64,000 bases of DNA. It comes from Gaeumannomyces sp. JS-464 (Eukaryota > Ascomycota > Sordariomycetes > Magnaporthales > Magnaporthaceae). The translations under genes and the position numbers were made by a program. Shown in pieces: positions 10,536 through 21,843 of this stretch (position 1 is the first letter of the stretch; every line of letters begins with the position of its first letter). The notes below the pieces were generated by a model that was not told the DNA's origin, did no database searches, and saw only the letters and a list, made by a program, of their open reading frames with translations. The stretch is from NCBI GenBank assembly GCA_002197995.1, contig NGZR01000003.1:7254001-7318000 (forward strand). Direction: 5' to 3'.

Positions 10536-13309
10536 ATGGATAAAGCCCATCTCGCACCGACGTTCGGGGTGGGATCTGGGCCTCCTGCGCCGTCGCCAGT
10601 GCCAGGGCCGGGCAGCAAGCCGCCGCCGCTGAGTCGCCAGTCCAGCTTTGAGCGCGGCTCCCATCGGCCGCAGAGCTTCGTCGACATGAACCCTCCAGGA
10701 GCGGGACGCCAGGGCAGGCAGCCCCGGAAGCTGGTGTTGTGCTTCGACGGCACCGGCAACAAGTTTCGCGGCGACGACAGCGACAGCAACATCCTCAAGA
10801 TCTTTCGCATGCTAGATCGGACTGCCAGTGACCAATGCCAGTATCTTTGGGTTCGTCCCATTCCCGTTTGATATCGACTGTGTTGGCTAACCTGTTACGA
10901 ACCTCGACAGACCACTACTACCAGCGTAAGTCTGATAAGAAGTGCAATTAGAAGAGTCCAAGGAGAAGGCCCGTACTGACCTCGGCTCTGCCACCACGCA
11001 GCCGGCATCGGCACGTACGTCGTGTCCAATAACCTGTCGTCGCACACGTCGATGCGCGCGCGCTTCAAGTCGTGGATGACCAAGGCCAAGGACTCGGCCA
11101 TCGGCTCGTCCTTCGACCAGCACGTCGTCGGCGGCTACCGCTTCCTGATGCGCTTCTACTCGCCGGGCGACGAGATCTACATCTTTGGCTTCTCGCGCGG
11201 CGCCTACATCGCCCGCTTCCTGGCCGAGATGCTCGACTACGTCGGCCTGCTGAGCCACGGCAACGAGGAGATGGTCGCCTTTGCCTGGAAGGCCTTTGCC
11301 CAGTGGCAGTGCCGCCGCGGCGTCCAGGAGGAGGAGGAGGAAGAAGAAATCGAGTGCGAGGGCGACGCCGAGGTCTGCGAGAACAGCAACAACAAGAAGG
11401 AGAGCAGCAGGGAAAGGCGCAAAAAGGAGAAGCGCGAGAAGCTGAGGGAAGAGTCGCGCAAGAAGACGGAGCAGCTGTACGAGTTCCTCAAGGGCTTCCG
11501 CGAGACCTTCAGCCGTCCCGTGCGCCGCATCCGCTTCCTCGGCCTGTTCGACACGGTCAACAGCGTCCCGCGCTTCGAGACGGCCTGGATGGAGCGTGCC
11601 GTGTCCAAGTTTCCCTATACGGCTCGCACTTCGGTAGGTATCCCTCCAGGTTGTGTGTGTATATCCACCCTCTGCTTGGCTAACCCACAGTCCCGACGCA
11701 GGCGAAAGTGATCCGGCACGCCGTTAGTATCGACGAGCGCCGGGCCAAGTTCCGCCAGGACCTGATCTACCAGAGTAGGCACGAGTCCATCGAGCGCAAG
11801 AAGGCCGCGGCCGAGGCCAGAGCCAAGGGTCACGGTGGTGGCGGCGGGCTCCACCACGCCAGGCACATGATACACGAGTTCCACGAGAAGTACCGCGTGC
11901 ACCACCACCACCACCGGTCGCAGCAGACGCCCGTGTTTGTCGAGCCCAAACCCGAGGTGGAGGGCCAGGGCGACAAAACGAACAGCGAGTCCGCGGGGGC
12001 ACCACCGCCGCCCCAGGACCGCGGCCGTCGCCCGTCCAAAACGGCTGCGAGAGGAGCCGCAGCTACAGCACCGCCAACGGCCCACCAGCACCCGCCGCGC
12101 GCGTCGCTGGACCACCCAGAGCGGTACCGCGCGCACCACTCGCGGTCAAAGTCGCGCACGACGCAGCGCACGCGCGACTCGTCCGTCGCGGCGGCGCGGC
12201 GATTAGGCAGCGCCGGGCGTGACAGCGTCCGAGACCACCCCGGCCACCTCGAGGTGCCCGGCGGCAGCCAGAAGGACTGCGACTCGGACGCCGATGCCGA
12301 CGATGGGGACCTGGCCCACATCCCCGCGCCGTCCGACGTCGACGACGGCTTCAGCAGCTCCGACGAGGACGACCAGGACATCGACGAGGTGTGGTTCTCG
12401 GGCGGGCACGGCGATGTCGGCGGCGGCTGGGACATTGAGCCCGGCGGCAAGAGCGCTAGCCACGTGCCGCTGGCCTGGATGGTGCGCGAGGCCATCCGCG
12501 CGGGCCTGTCGTTCGACATGACCAAGGTCGTGTCCATGGGCTGCGCGTCGGCCGTCGAGTGCGGCATGGATGTTGATGACGACGATTTTGGCGGCGAGGG
12601 CGTTGGCAAGGCACCCCAGCAGCAGCAGCAGCAGCAGCAGCGCCAGCCGCCGCCCCCGGTGCCCAACATCCGCGTCAACAGCGGCAGCCAGCCCAACACG
12701 CCGGGCATTGGCCCTGACAGCGATCAGGGCGGCGACAACGGAGACTGTGCCGATGGACACCAGCACAGCCACAACCACGGGCTCGGGCTCAGCAACATCA
12801 AGAACGACGTGCACGCGGCGTTCCACGACCTCATCTGCCACGCGCACACGGCGCGCATCCACGACTCGCTGTCGTGGGACTGCGGCATGTCGGCCGGCTC
12901 CGTCATCTCGTGGCGCATCATGGAGTACATGCCCTTCCGGCGCATGGACCTGCAGGGCGACGGCTCGTGGAAGCCCATCCGCTGGCCCCTGCCGCGTGGC
13001 GAGGTGCGCGACATACCCGACGACGCCCGCGTCCACGGCTCCGTCATCCGCCGCATGCGCGCCGACGAGCGCTACCGCCCGGGCAACCTCATCGTTGGGG
13101 GTGGCGGCAGGGGCGTCAGGGTTGCGCCGCCCGAGAAGGGGACTGGGAAATGGATCTGCGTTGCTGGTGAGGGCGACCCGATTGCCGAGATCTGGGTCAA
13201 GCAGAAGGACGACGAGGGCTCAGAGGAGAGTCGGAATGGGCACGGTGGTGGGAATGGACACAGCAATGGCCACAGTCATGGCGTCGAGGTCAATGGCAAG
13301 AATCAGTGA
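10536..13309 (+). CDS. DUF2235 (T6SS-phospholipase-like alpha/beta hydrolase) protein with large low-complexity insert
   Basis: Multi-exon gene for about 857 residues. Exon 1 starts at 10536 and reaches about 10840-10854; a tiny exon of about 16 nt lies near 10910-10925 (GTAAG donor after it); exon 3 is 11002-11633; intron 11634-11701 (GTAGGT..GCAG); exon 4 is 11702-13309. The donor of intron 1 is unclear: the only GT that keeps frame, at 10855, is weak. The family signature is strong: [11 protein letters not shown] at about residue 64, PGIGTY across the small exon, the nucleophile-elbow GFSRGAY at about residue 174, [11 protein letters not shown], and [14 protein letters not shown] at about residue 550, which carries the likely catalytic Asp and His. 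A basic/acidic stretch (poly-Glu, then Lys/Arg) and about 200 residues of His-, Ser- and Pro-rich sequence interrupt the fold, and a run of eight Gln lies near residue 627. Bacterial relatives are phospholipases; the fungal substrate is unknown. Confidence 0.82.
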
Positions 13310-14164
13310 GGACTTGAAGAGAAAGAAAAAGAAAAAGGATGCTTGCTGTTCCTTCCGTAAATGTCAATGACATCACTTGCCAGGCCTCAACCCCTCCCTA
13401 ACCCTCACCCAGCCACGGAGGAATTCTTCTCTTGCAAGCACAATATCTCGAGCGACGATACCAATTCATTCTCTACCGTACGTGCGCAGCCAAAGCGGCG
13501 CCATGGTGCTTATTGCTATGTATATACACAAAACTAGCTAGCCAGAAATGCCGTCAAGTCGTGGTTGCAGAAGGTCCATAGCCAGAGGTGCGGCTCAGCG
13601 GACTGCTTGGTAGACTAAACGCAGGAAATGCGGTGCAGAAAATGCAACGAGCACAAAGTAAAAGGCAGGCAGGCATGCGGTTGCCATCGTCGTCGTCGCC
13701 TCAATCTTAAAACGCCAGATACCTCCAATGGGTGAGGGAGAAAATGGAAAAGCAGGGTGCCACGTCCAGGAGATAGGAAAAGAGAAAGCGCAAGGAGACA
13801 GACCAGCCAGGCAGGACTAGAACAGAAACGCGGAGAAAAGAAAAGGCCGTCACGGCGAACAACCGCCGCCCCTAGCAGATTCAGGAATACGAGTACAAGC
13901 TTTTATGTTGGGGCGAAGGAGCACAATACGAGTACAGGTGTCGTGACGAAGTAAGAGATGGACAAGGAGACTAAGCGAAGAAGAAAAAAGACATTGAGGG
14001 AACGTGTAGGGAATGAGCAGTAACAAAAAAAGACAAGGCTGCAGTGATCCATCCATATATGCATATGCAAACACCAGCTACTGCTGAATGCTGGCCGTAA
14101 CAAAACCAGAAGAAGAAAAAGAAAGAAAAAGGCCGGTTCAACGAGCCCAAAAGGGGGCACCTCC
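13310..14164. other. Region between convergent DUF2235 and ApsB-like genes
   Basis: 855 bases between two gene 3' ends, so most of it is likely 3' UTR and terminator sequence. It is less GC-rich than the genes and contains purine-rich plus-strand tracts near 13740-13850 and 14100-14150. No open frame here has protein character. Confidence 0.5.
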
Positions 14165-17100
14165 TCACTGCCGCCCTCTCGACTCCTGCGCCAGCCTGCG
14201 CTCGCTCTCCCGCGCCTGCGTGCGGTTCTGCGCCTCGAGCTCGTGGATCCGCTCTCGCGCCGCGCTACGGTCCTGCACCCGCCCCTCGCGCTCCGTCTTG
14301 AGCTTGCTCTCCAGCTCCCTAAGCCGCAGTATCCACTTGGAGTCCACCGACGCCGACCCGCCGCTGCCGTTCTCGGCCCCCGAGTTGTTGCCCGAGCCGC
14401 TGCCGCCGTCGTCCGCCAGCGCCAGCTCGCCCGCAGTCACCGGCCGCGGCGACGCCAGGTGCATCGCCCCCGTCCACCCGCCGCCACCGTTGGCCCGGTC
14501 GTTGTTGGCCCCGTGGCTGCTGCGCGTCCTGCTGCCCGTGTTGTTGCGCTGGAGCGCCGCCCGGTCCCTAGACCCGCCGCGGGGCCCGGTCGGGATCGAG
14601 GGTGAGGGGCTGTGCGCGAGGATGTGCTGGTCCTCGGCCGACGACGCCGCCGCCCGCGCCCGCACCTCGTTGGCCGTCCGCAGCGTCGTGTTCTCCACCT
14701 TGAGTTGGCGGTAGGCATCCTCGAGCCGGACCATGCGCGCCTGCAGCTCGCGCTCCGAGTTGGACTTGCCAAGCGTGCCGGCCGCGACGCCACTGCGCAC
14801 AATCGACTCGAGCTTATCGAGCTTCTTGGTGCGCGCCTCAAGCGTCGACTCGAGGCTGTTATACTCGCGCCACAGATCCCGCTCCACGTCGCGCACCCGG
14901 CCCTGGAACCCACCCACCACCGTCTCGATGGTCTTGACGGCAGCCAGCAGGTTCTTGCTGAAGCCCGGAAGCATCGTGGCCACGGCCTCGAGCGACGGCA
15001 GCGCCCTGCCGTTGATGAGGCTGTTGTCATGCGCCCAGTCGCTGCCGCAGAGCGACGACAGCCGCGTCCAGAGCTGGAGGAGGAGGTTGTTGCGCTCGTT
15101 GAGCTGCTCCTTGAACGTCGCCTCCAGCTGCGAGATGCGCCGCTTGTCCTGCGCCTTGGCCGACTCCAGCTCCGCGATACGCGCCTCCTGGCTGCTGTTG
15201 GTCCGCGACACGTGCTGGTGCGTCTTCTGGAACGTCTCGAACTGGTGCTGCGACACCCGGTGCGCCTGCCTTTCCTTCTCCAGCATGTCAGCCAGCTTGC
15301 GCGCCTCGAGGCCTTGCGACTCGAGCAGGGCGTCGCGCTGCTTGATGATGCGATCCTTCTCCATGACCGAGGCCTTAGCCGTGTCCAACTCCCGGATCGT
15401 ATCCTCGAGCTGGCGCTGGAGCTTGGCGATAGACTTTGATGAGGAAAGAAAATTGTTAGCCACAGTGAGCGCCGGGGAAATAAGGGGCAGCCACAGATAA
15501 AAACTTACCTTGAGCAGGCTCGACCTGGTTCCGTTCAGGTCACCCAGAGCCTCGCGCAGGTTGTTCTCGAGCTCCATAAGCCGCTCCTTCCATTCGGTGG
15601 CCTCCCTCTCGCGCGAGTTGAGACTCTTGCGCAGCCGCCTGGCCTCGTCCTTGGCCGCCGAGGCCTGCACGTTGAGCTCGTTGACGAACTGCTGCACCTC
15701 CTCCTTTTCGCGGTTGGCCACAATCTCACGCTGCCGCCTCTCCACCGTCAGGCGCTGGTCCAATTCGCGTACCCTCTCCTTCTCCTCGCGCAGGCTCTGC
15801 TCGACGCCAGCCAGCGATGCCTCGAGATCGCCGATCCGGATCTTGTCGCCCTCCTGCTCCTCGCGCAGGAACGCAATCTCGTCCTGGCCCGACTCCTGCT
15901 GCACGCTCAGCCGCTGCGCCTTGTCGTTAGACTCGAGAAGCTTGGCCTCGAGCTCCTCGAGCTCCTTGTTAGCGTCCGCTAGCTGCTGTTCCAGCGACTG
16001 TATCCGCTTCATCTTGTTTTCCTGCTCGTCTTCCAGCCCGACCAGCGATTCGCTCAGCTTGCGCATCTCATCCTGCAGCGCGTTGAAATTTTCAGTGCGC
16101 TCGGTGAGATCGAGTTGCAGCTTCTGTGCCTCGTCCGTCTTGGCCTCGAGCTCTTGGTCTAGGTTGTCGAGCTCGTCCTGCGCCTCCTTCCTCAGGTTCT
16201 CGAACTCGACTTGCAGCTGGTCGTTCTCCTGGAGCGCCTCATCGCGTTCGTTCTGCAAGCTCATGAGGTCGTTGAGCGCGTTCTCGAGGTCTTCTTGGAG
16301 CTGCAGCGCGATCTCCTCAGCCTGCTTCTTGCCCTCAACGGCCGTCTCGAAGTCCTCGGTGCAGCTGTTGAGCTCGTTCTGTAGGTCCTGGTTCCGGAGC
16401 TTGAGCTCGTTGACCTTGTCGCGCAGCTCGGCCATCTTGGCGTCCACCTCCTCTCGCTCAACATCTTCGATGCTGGTCAGAGCCCTGGTGCCGCCGCTAT
16501 GTCGCGACCCAGGCCTCTCTCTGACCCCGGCCCGAGAGGCGGACCGGTCCAGCAGGCTGTCGATGGTCGACGGAGCAGGGCCGCCACGCCGCGACGCCAG
16601 CTTCAGGTCCTCGATCTCCTGGTACAGCCGCTCCTTTTCGCGATTCCTCGACGTCAGCATCGACGTCTGGGCACCGACTTCCCTCCGGAGCTCGGCGTTT
16701 TCGTGGCGGAGCTGCTCTCCTTCGCGTCGCAGCTCCTCCACCAAAGTGCTGGCGACCGCTGACAAGCCCGTTGGAACCTTCCATCTCGCCAGAGAAAGAA
16801 GACACAGGCCGGCTGGGCGACCGGGCCTAGGGTGCTTGGTGATGTTGTAGATGTTGGTGGTATGATGCAATCTCCCAGAGCCGCTGCCCCCGACGACGCT
16901 ACCAGGAGCGTTGCTCGCAACTTCTTGCTTTAGCGGAAGATTTCGTCTCGCAGTTTCCGGTTTTCCTCGTCGACCTGCTCGCGGTGGCGCCGTCTCCTGC
17001 TCTAGGAGATCCTTCCAGACGTCGGCCTCCTCCTGGCGGCCCATCGATTCCCCGAGGTGCTTCTCGCCTACGGACTGCAGGGACCTGACGTGTTCGGCCA

Positions 17101-19009
17101 TGCGGCGCTTGTCCGTCTCCTTGGTCAAGTTCTCGTTCCTCAGCCTCTCAACCTCGGCCTCGTACTCCTCGATGCGCTCGCGCAGGTACATCAGCTCCTC
17201 CTCCCGCTCCTGGGCCTCCTGGTCGGCAGCCTCGGACTGGCCGTTGGCCGAGGTGCTGCTGCGGGCGGTGCTCGGCCGCTCGTCCTCGTCTTTGAGCTGC
17301 TTCTCGAGCTCCTTGACGCGTCTGCGCAGGAGCTTGTTGTCGCGTTGCAGGACAGCGAGGCCCGTTTTCAGCTCGACGTTCTCCGAGATCATCTCCTTAA
17401 CACCCTCCTCGGAGAGCTTGTTGAGTCGGTCGCTGAGGAAGGTGATCTTGAGCTTCAGGTCAAAGTTCTCCTTGGAGAGCCTCTCGATGGTGCTGCTCTG
17501 CTCCTTGAGGGTCAGGGTCTTAGCCCGGCTCGGTGTGCTGACAGAGGACATGCCAGAGGGCTTCCGAGATGTCGTAAGAAACCCGCCTTTCTTATACTCG
17601 CGGGCTAGCGACTCGGGGACCTGCACGTTCATAACGCGGTTGTTGATAACGGTGTCAGTCGGTGGCGCGAGCTTGCGACTAGCCTTGGGCGTCCGGAGCA
17701 GGCCCTGGTCAAATCTGTTTACGCCAGCGCTATCCTCGTCGAGAGTCTCGAGCGCTCTTCCTGATGAGTCGTGGTCGTCAATGCCTGAAGCTATACTTCC
17801 CAGACTGATAGACCTCGACATGATGCTGTTGAGACCGCGCGACACTCCCAAGGCCGGGAGCGCGCCGCCAGACTGCAGGGCGTAGTCGGTGCCTGCGCCC
17901 ACGGTCACGTCGCTATCCCGATCGTCGTGAGAGCTACCGTTAGTATCGAAAGACGAAACCGAAGACCGCTGGCTCGCCTGGCGGCTGCGCAGGTACTTGG
18001 GCCTCTTGTCGACGCGCAGGGCATGGCCAGGGGTGCTTCCCGCATCGATATACGGCCGCCGAGAGTCGAGTGAGCTGCGGGCAGATTTGGGAAACACGTC
18101 AGAGCCGGGAGAGAGGACGTCGTGGGCACCCTCTGATGCTTTGTTTTGGCTGCTCTCTGTCATGCCGCTAGGTTCGTCAGTTGAGAATGAGTTGTCCACG
18201 TTTTTGGATGTGTCCGCGTCGCCGCCATCAGTCCTCCCTACACTAGCCCTCGAGAGCGCCCTCGAGATTGTGCGAGCGGCAGCGGCGGCCGTGGGCGAGG
18301 AGAAGGCCTCGAGCGATGCGGTCGTGGCACTCGTGTCGGCGGCGTCGTGGCGCGGTCTAATATCGGCCAGGCTGTCGTCCTGTTCGGCCGCCTGCTTCGC
18401 GCCTCGAGACATGGCAGCTGGCGACGGTGATGGCGACAGAGGAGCCACCGTGGCCGGGTTGGCGTCGGCGGCCGACAGAGGCGTGGGTGTTTCTGATGCC
18501 GGGCCAGGCGCTGGCGGTGAGGGCTTCGTGGGCGTCGGGCTTTGGTTCTGGCTGCGGTTCTCGGCAGGGCTCGTCGACTTCTTGATTGGCGAGTCGAACA
18601 GGTACGTGTCGTCGACGCCGTTGGCGGTGATGGCGGGCAGCGGGGATATGGGCGGGACGAAGCTGGACTCGAGGTCCTGGAGGTGCTCGCGCACGGCGCG
18701 CTCGGCGAGCGAGTCGGCGTGCTTGTCGTCAAAGAGGCTCAGGCCGTCGTCCATGACACTGGCGGTTGTGGAGTCGGGGAGAGGGGTGTCTGCAGCAGCC
18801 GCAGCAGCAGCCGCAGGCGGGATGTTCTCGGGTCTCGTCAGGTGACGGGCGTCTGGGGGCGGGCCCGTGGGGGTGAAGGAGCCGGAGGCGGCCGAGGCGG
18901 AGAAGTCGGTAGGTGTGGCGTCGTGAGGGCTCAGGCTGCTGTTGGCCAGCGGTTTTTGCGACGGCCAGGCCGGGACTGGTTGAGCGCGTGGCTCGTGGCC
19001 GTCCATCAC
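14165..19009 (-). CDS. apsB: ApsB/Mto1-like spindle-pole and septal microtubule-organising protein
   Basis: A very long coiled-coil protein of about 1,590 residues. The N-terminal 480 residues are Ser/Thr/Pro/Ala-rich and disordered. Residues about 490-580 (TLTLKEQSSTIERLSKENFD and KITFLSDRLNKLSEEG) match the centrosomin motif 1 (Cnn_1N) that recruits and activates gamma-tubulin complexes. A long heptad region follows, and the extreme C terminus (WILRLRELESKLKTEREGR) resembles the Mto2-binding segment of Mto1. Family knowledge places it at spindle poles and septa, nucleating cytoplasmic microtubules. The open frame hides a 75-nt in-frame intron at 15508-15434 (GTAAGT donor, GCTAAC branch, AAAG acceptor) that should be removed. 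Around 16932-16988 the sequence leaves the coiled-coil frame: the alternative frame reads EQVDEENRKLRDEIFR, an ideal heptad, implying two compensating 1-nt indels. A similar slip may affect about 16750-16815. The M at 19009 is the first in frame. Confidence 0.82.
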   Translation of the reverse strand: MMDGHEPRAQPVPAWPSQKPLANSSLSPHDATPTDFSASAASGSFTPTGPPPDARHLTRPENIPPAAAAAAAADTPLPDSTTASVMDDGLSLFDDKHADSLAERAVREHLQDLESSFVPPISPLPAITANGVDDTYLFDSPIKKSTSPAENRSQNQSPTPTKPSPPAPGPASETPTPLSAADANPATVAPLSPSPSPAAMSRGAKQAAEQDDSLADIRPRHDAADTSATTASLEAFSSPTAAAAARTISRALSRASVGRTDGGDADTSKNVDNSFSTDEPSGMTESSQNKASEGAHDVLSPGSDVFPKSARSSLDSRRPYIDAGSTPGHALRVDKRPKYLRSRQASQRSSVSSFDTNGSSHDDRDSDVTVGAGTDYALQSGGALPALGVSRGLNSIMSRSISLGSIASGIDDHDSSGRALETLDEDSAGVNRFDQGLLRTPKASRKLAPPTDTVINNRVMNVQVPESLAREYKKGGFLTTSRKPSGMSSVSTPSRAKTLTLKEQSSTIERLSKENFDLKLKITFLSDRLNKLSEEGVKEMISENVELKTGLAVLQRDNKLLRRRVKELEKQLKDEDERPSTARSSTSANGQSEAADQEAQEREEELMYLRERIEEYEAEVERLRNENLTKETDKRRMAEHVRSLQSVGEKHLGESMGRQEEADVWKDLLEQETAPPRAGRRGKPETARRNLPLKQEVASNAPGSVVGGSGSGRLHHTTNIYNITKHPRPGRPAGLCLLSLARWKVPTGLSAVASTLVEELRREGEQLRHENAELRREVGAQTSMLTSRNREKERLYQEIEDLKLASRRGGPAPSTIDSLLDRSASRAGVRERPGSRHSGGTRALTSIEDVEREEVDAKMAELRDKVNELKLRNQDLQNELNSCTEDFETAVEGKKQAEEIALQLQEDLENALNDLMSLQNERDEALQENDQLQVEFENLRKEAQDELDNLDQELEAKTDEAQKLQLDLTERTENFNALQDEMRKLSESLVGLEDEQENKMKRIQSLEQQLADANKELEELEAKLLESNDKAQRLSVQQESGQDEIAFLREEQEGDKIRIGDLEASLAGVEQSLREEKERVRELDQRLTVERRQREIVANREKEEVQQFVNELNVQASAAKDEARRLRKSLNSREREATEWKERLMELENNLREALGDLNGTRSSLLKVSFYLWLPLISPALTVANNFLSSSKSIAKLQRQLEDTIRELDTAKASVMEKDRIIKQRDALLESQGLEARKLADMLEKERQAHRVSQHQFETFQKTHQHVSRTNSSQEARIAELESAKAQDKRRISQLEATFKEQLNERNNLLLQLWTRLSSLCGSDWAHDNSLINGRALPSLEAVATMLPGFSKNLLAAVKTIETVVGGFQGRVRDVERDLWREYNSLESTLEARTKKLDKLESIVRSGVAAGTLGKSNSERELQARMVRLEDAYRQLKVENTTLRTANEVRARAAASSAEDQHILAHSPSPSIPTGPRGGSRDRAALQRNNTGSRTRSSHGANNDRANGGGGWTGAMHLASPRPVTAGELALADDGGSGSGNNSGAENGSGGSASVDSKWILRLRELESKLKTEREGRVQDRSAARERIHELEAQNRTQARESERRLAQESRGRQ
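15434..15508 (-). other. In-frame intron inside the ApsB-like gene
   Basis: 75 nt with no stop, so it merges into the open frame and would be translated as 25 hydrophobic residues within a coiled coil if not spliced. The donor is AAG|GTAAGTTTTT, the branch-like motif GCTAAC lies about 20 nt before the acceptor, and the acceptor is ATCAAAG. After splicing, SLLK joins SIAKLQRQLEDT and the heptad pattern is restored. Confidence 0.8.
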
Positions 19010-21843
19010 GTCAGGCGGATCGGTTGGGCGGCGTCAATATGCATCCGGCACGCGGGAATGACGATGCGGTCTCTTGTGCGTCAGCTAGGCTCTGCGACGT
19101 GTCGACGGGCGGTGGAGCAGGGGGTGGGCGGCCCGACTGGACGAAGGAATGGACGGGCGATGTGGTTGGACTGGGTTGGTTGGCGAGGTCGAGGCCTAGG
19201 ATCGGTAGTTTGGGTAGGCTGATAGAGGATGATGGAATAGTGTAGTAGGAGGCCAGACAGCAGCAGCCGCAGATTGAGGAGGGGGCAAAATGGTCGTCCA
19301 ATGTTTGCAGCTGAAAGAGACTCGCACAGCTGGGATGGAAAGCACAGCGATCTGGCGGTTGCATGCAACGCTGATCGGCGACGCGAGCGGGAAGTTCTTC
19401 TGGTCGGCTGGGGGGCTCGTCGCAACGCAACAGCGGCGCTCGGACCCCTGCGCTTTGCTTTTTGGTGCTGGGCCGGCCGTTCGAGCTTCGTCGTTGGTGA
19501 GGCGCGCGCTGCTGCTACCGTTTTCTGAGAGTCGACAGCTCAGCGCCAGGCCCCCGCCCCACGAGTCGGCCGCCCCACCTGCGCTGCAAGGAAGCGGCGC
19601 GAGTGTCCAATGGGAGCCGCGAGCCGCCCACGGTGGGGTTGCGTTCCCTGGAGGTCTGCTCGGATGGTTGCTATGACAGCGCACGAGCCCAAGCCAGCGC
19701 CTGCGAGGTCCACCCCGGATGGCTTGCTCCCACCCAAAATTTGATGCGATCATCCCAGTCTCTGCGCCATTTCGGGAGTGGTGGGATGGAAAACCGGTAG
19801 AATTTGCAAAAGAAGCAACGAAGCGACGCTCCAGTGCTTCAGCAATGCGAATCCAAAAAGCAAAAACGCACCAGAAGCGCGTCGCACGAGACCCGGGGTG
19901 TTCGCGCTCACCTTCTGGCCCAAGCGCGTGACCGTTCGGCGTTGCGATCTGCATTCCCTCCTGGGTGACAACCTCCTCTTCGCATCTTCATCTTCGTCTG
20001 CCTCTCTCTGGCCCGTGCATCGACGCGGCTCGGGCCCCGGCCGAACGGGTCAACACCAAAGCAAAACGGAATTGAATTGGAACGTTTGTCGGCTGATTCC
20101 ATGCACGGACCACCGACCCTGGCCCTCTCGCCAAATATTACCCCTGAATTCCATAGAACCAGAAAAGGGGCCGACGTTCACCTGGGCTCTGGGCCACGCG
20201 ACAGAGATAAGCCAATAAAACACAGGCGCACGTGACAGTTCGCGACGGGCTCGAGGTTTCCGCCGGCCATGATTCGTGTGTCCAACCGAAATGGCTGCTG
20301 TGCTGTCCGGCAGTTAGGCTCCTCGGGATGCGGCCCGGATCGCGAACGAAGCCAAGCCCCTGCTTCCCACACCCGCGACCCAAACCGGTGGGCTTGTGCA
20401 TGGCGCCGAGGACATGGGCCAATATGCCAATAGTTATGAACAAAATGCGATTCCACAATTATCCAACGGGATAGGATACATGCAAGAGATAGAATGAGAC
20501 GCCAATCGAACCGTGCCGATGAGACAAACCATGGTGGGAGATGCTTGGAAGTCGGCGTCTTGAGTAGAAAGCCTCACCCTTCCCACGTCCAGATCTCAGA
20601 GGTCCTATATAGGAAGATTTGAAGCTAATTATCACGATATCCTTTTACCCACAGCTCGTCGTGGCACATGCCGTGCCAGCTGACAGTCTGCGTCATCGCG
20701 CTGATATCTGGACGGTTCCATGTGCTTCCCTGGGACACAACTTGCACCATGTAACCGAGCCTCCGGGGACAGGACAAAAACTGGGCGTCCCGCCAAGCCT
20801 TGGCCGTCCTCGAGTAACGGGCATAGAATGTGCCGAGGGAGGCCAGCAGCGAATCCTCCAAGTCCGCGCCGTTAGACGCCAAGGCATGACCAGCTTCTGT
20901 CAGCCCCAGCTTTCCCCTCGGCTCAACACCCTGCTATTCACGATGACAGCGAGTCCGGCACGTGCTGAACAGGAAAGCCGGATGGCATCATGCTTTGTCG
21001 CGTGTTCAAAAACGAACGGCCGCTGGCCTTTTGGGTATCTACGGCCCTCGAGCTGATGTCGTCCGCTCACGCGACGGGGAAGCCAAGCTCCGGCTGGGTG
21101 GGCCGATGCCGAATGTCCCGGCCGTAGCTTGCTGGCCTCGTCACTAAGCATGATGACAGCTAGGCAGCTCGAGCTTTCCAATGGGGGCCGGGCAGACTGG
21201 ATTGAGCAAGCAAGATTGGTGATTGATGTGGAGTGTTGGTCGTGCGTGAGCTCCGGTGCCGAATTATAACAGCCACGGAAAAAAAAAAAAAAAAAAAAAA
21301 AACAAACCAAAAAAGGAGCGAAGAGACGGACAAGCTGCTCCAGCGCAGGGAGCTAATAACGATGGCAATGTCGAAACGAGACGTCTTTCAGCCAGTCGAG
21401 CTGGTCATTTTCCATCATCACTAAACTAGCCGATGTGTTTTCCTATTGACGTGTTACTCCGGAGCTCCCTGCTCACAGCTACGCCTGTGGCCACCCCCGC
21501 AGATGGCCGGTGATTCGTGGCCTCACTTTTCCCAGCGCGGGGACCCTCGTGAGCTTCGCGGTTGGTGCCACGGCCGTTGGGCAACAAACCTGATCAAAAC
21601 TTTGCGCGCGCGATCCCCGATCTGCTCCCCGATCGCAGGGTTTATTAACACCGCCCGTCGACAAGTGCTGGCACTGTGATGTCTTCACAACCCCATGCCA
21701 TGGAGCCATAATTCACTTCATCAACGACATTGCACATTCTCGCATTCCCGATGAGCTCTCACATCAAGCACCTAAACTAATTCCTTAATTGCATAAACCA
21801 TTAAAGCTCCCCCAAAGCGACAGCTTTAGTGGAGGAAAAAAAA
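19010..21843. other. Intergenic region with a 24-A run
   Basis: About 2.8 kb between divergent genes (ApsB-like on minus, the unrecognised gene on plus). No frame has convincing protein character. A run of 24 A lies at 21279-21302. The bases near 21780-21840 are A-rich, directly ahead of the ATG at 21844. Confidence 0.45.

Noticed and set aside
15510..16850. 446-codon Ser/Arg/Leu-rich frame on the plus strand
   Set aside because: Antisense image of Glu/Leu/Arg-rich coiled coil in the ApsB-like gene.
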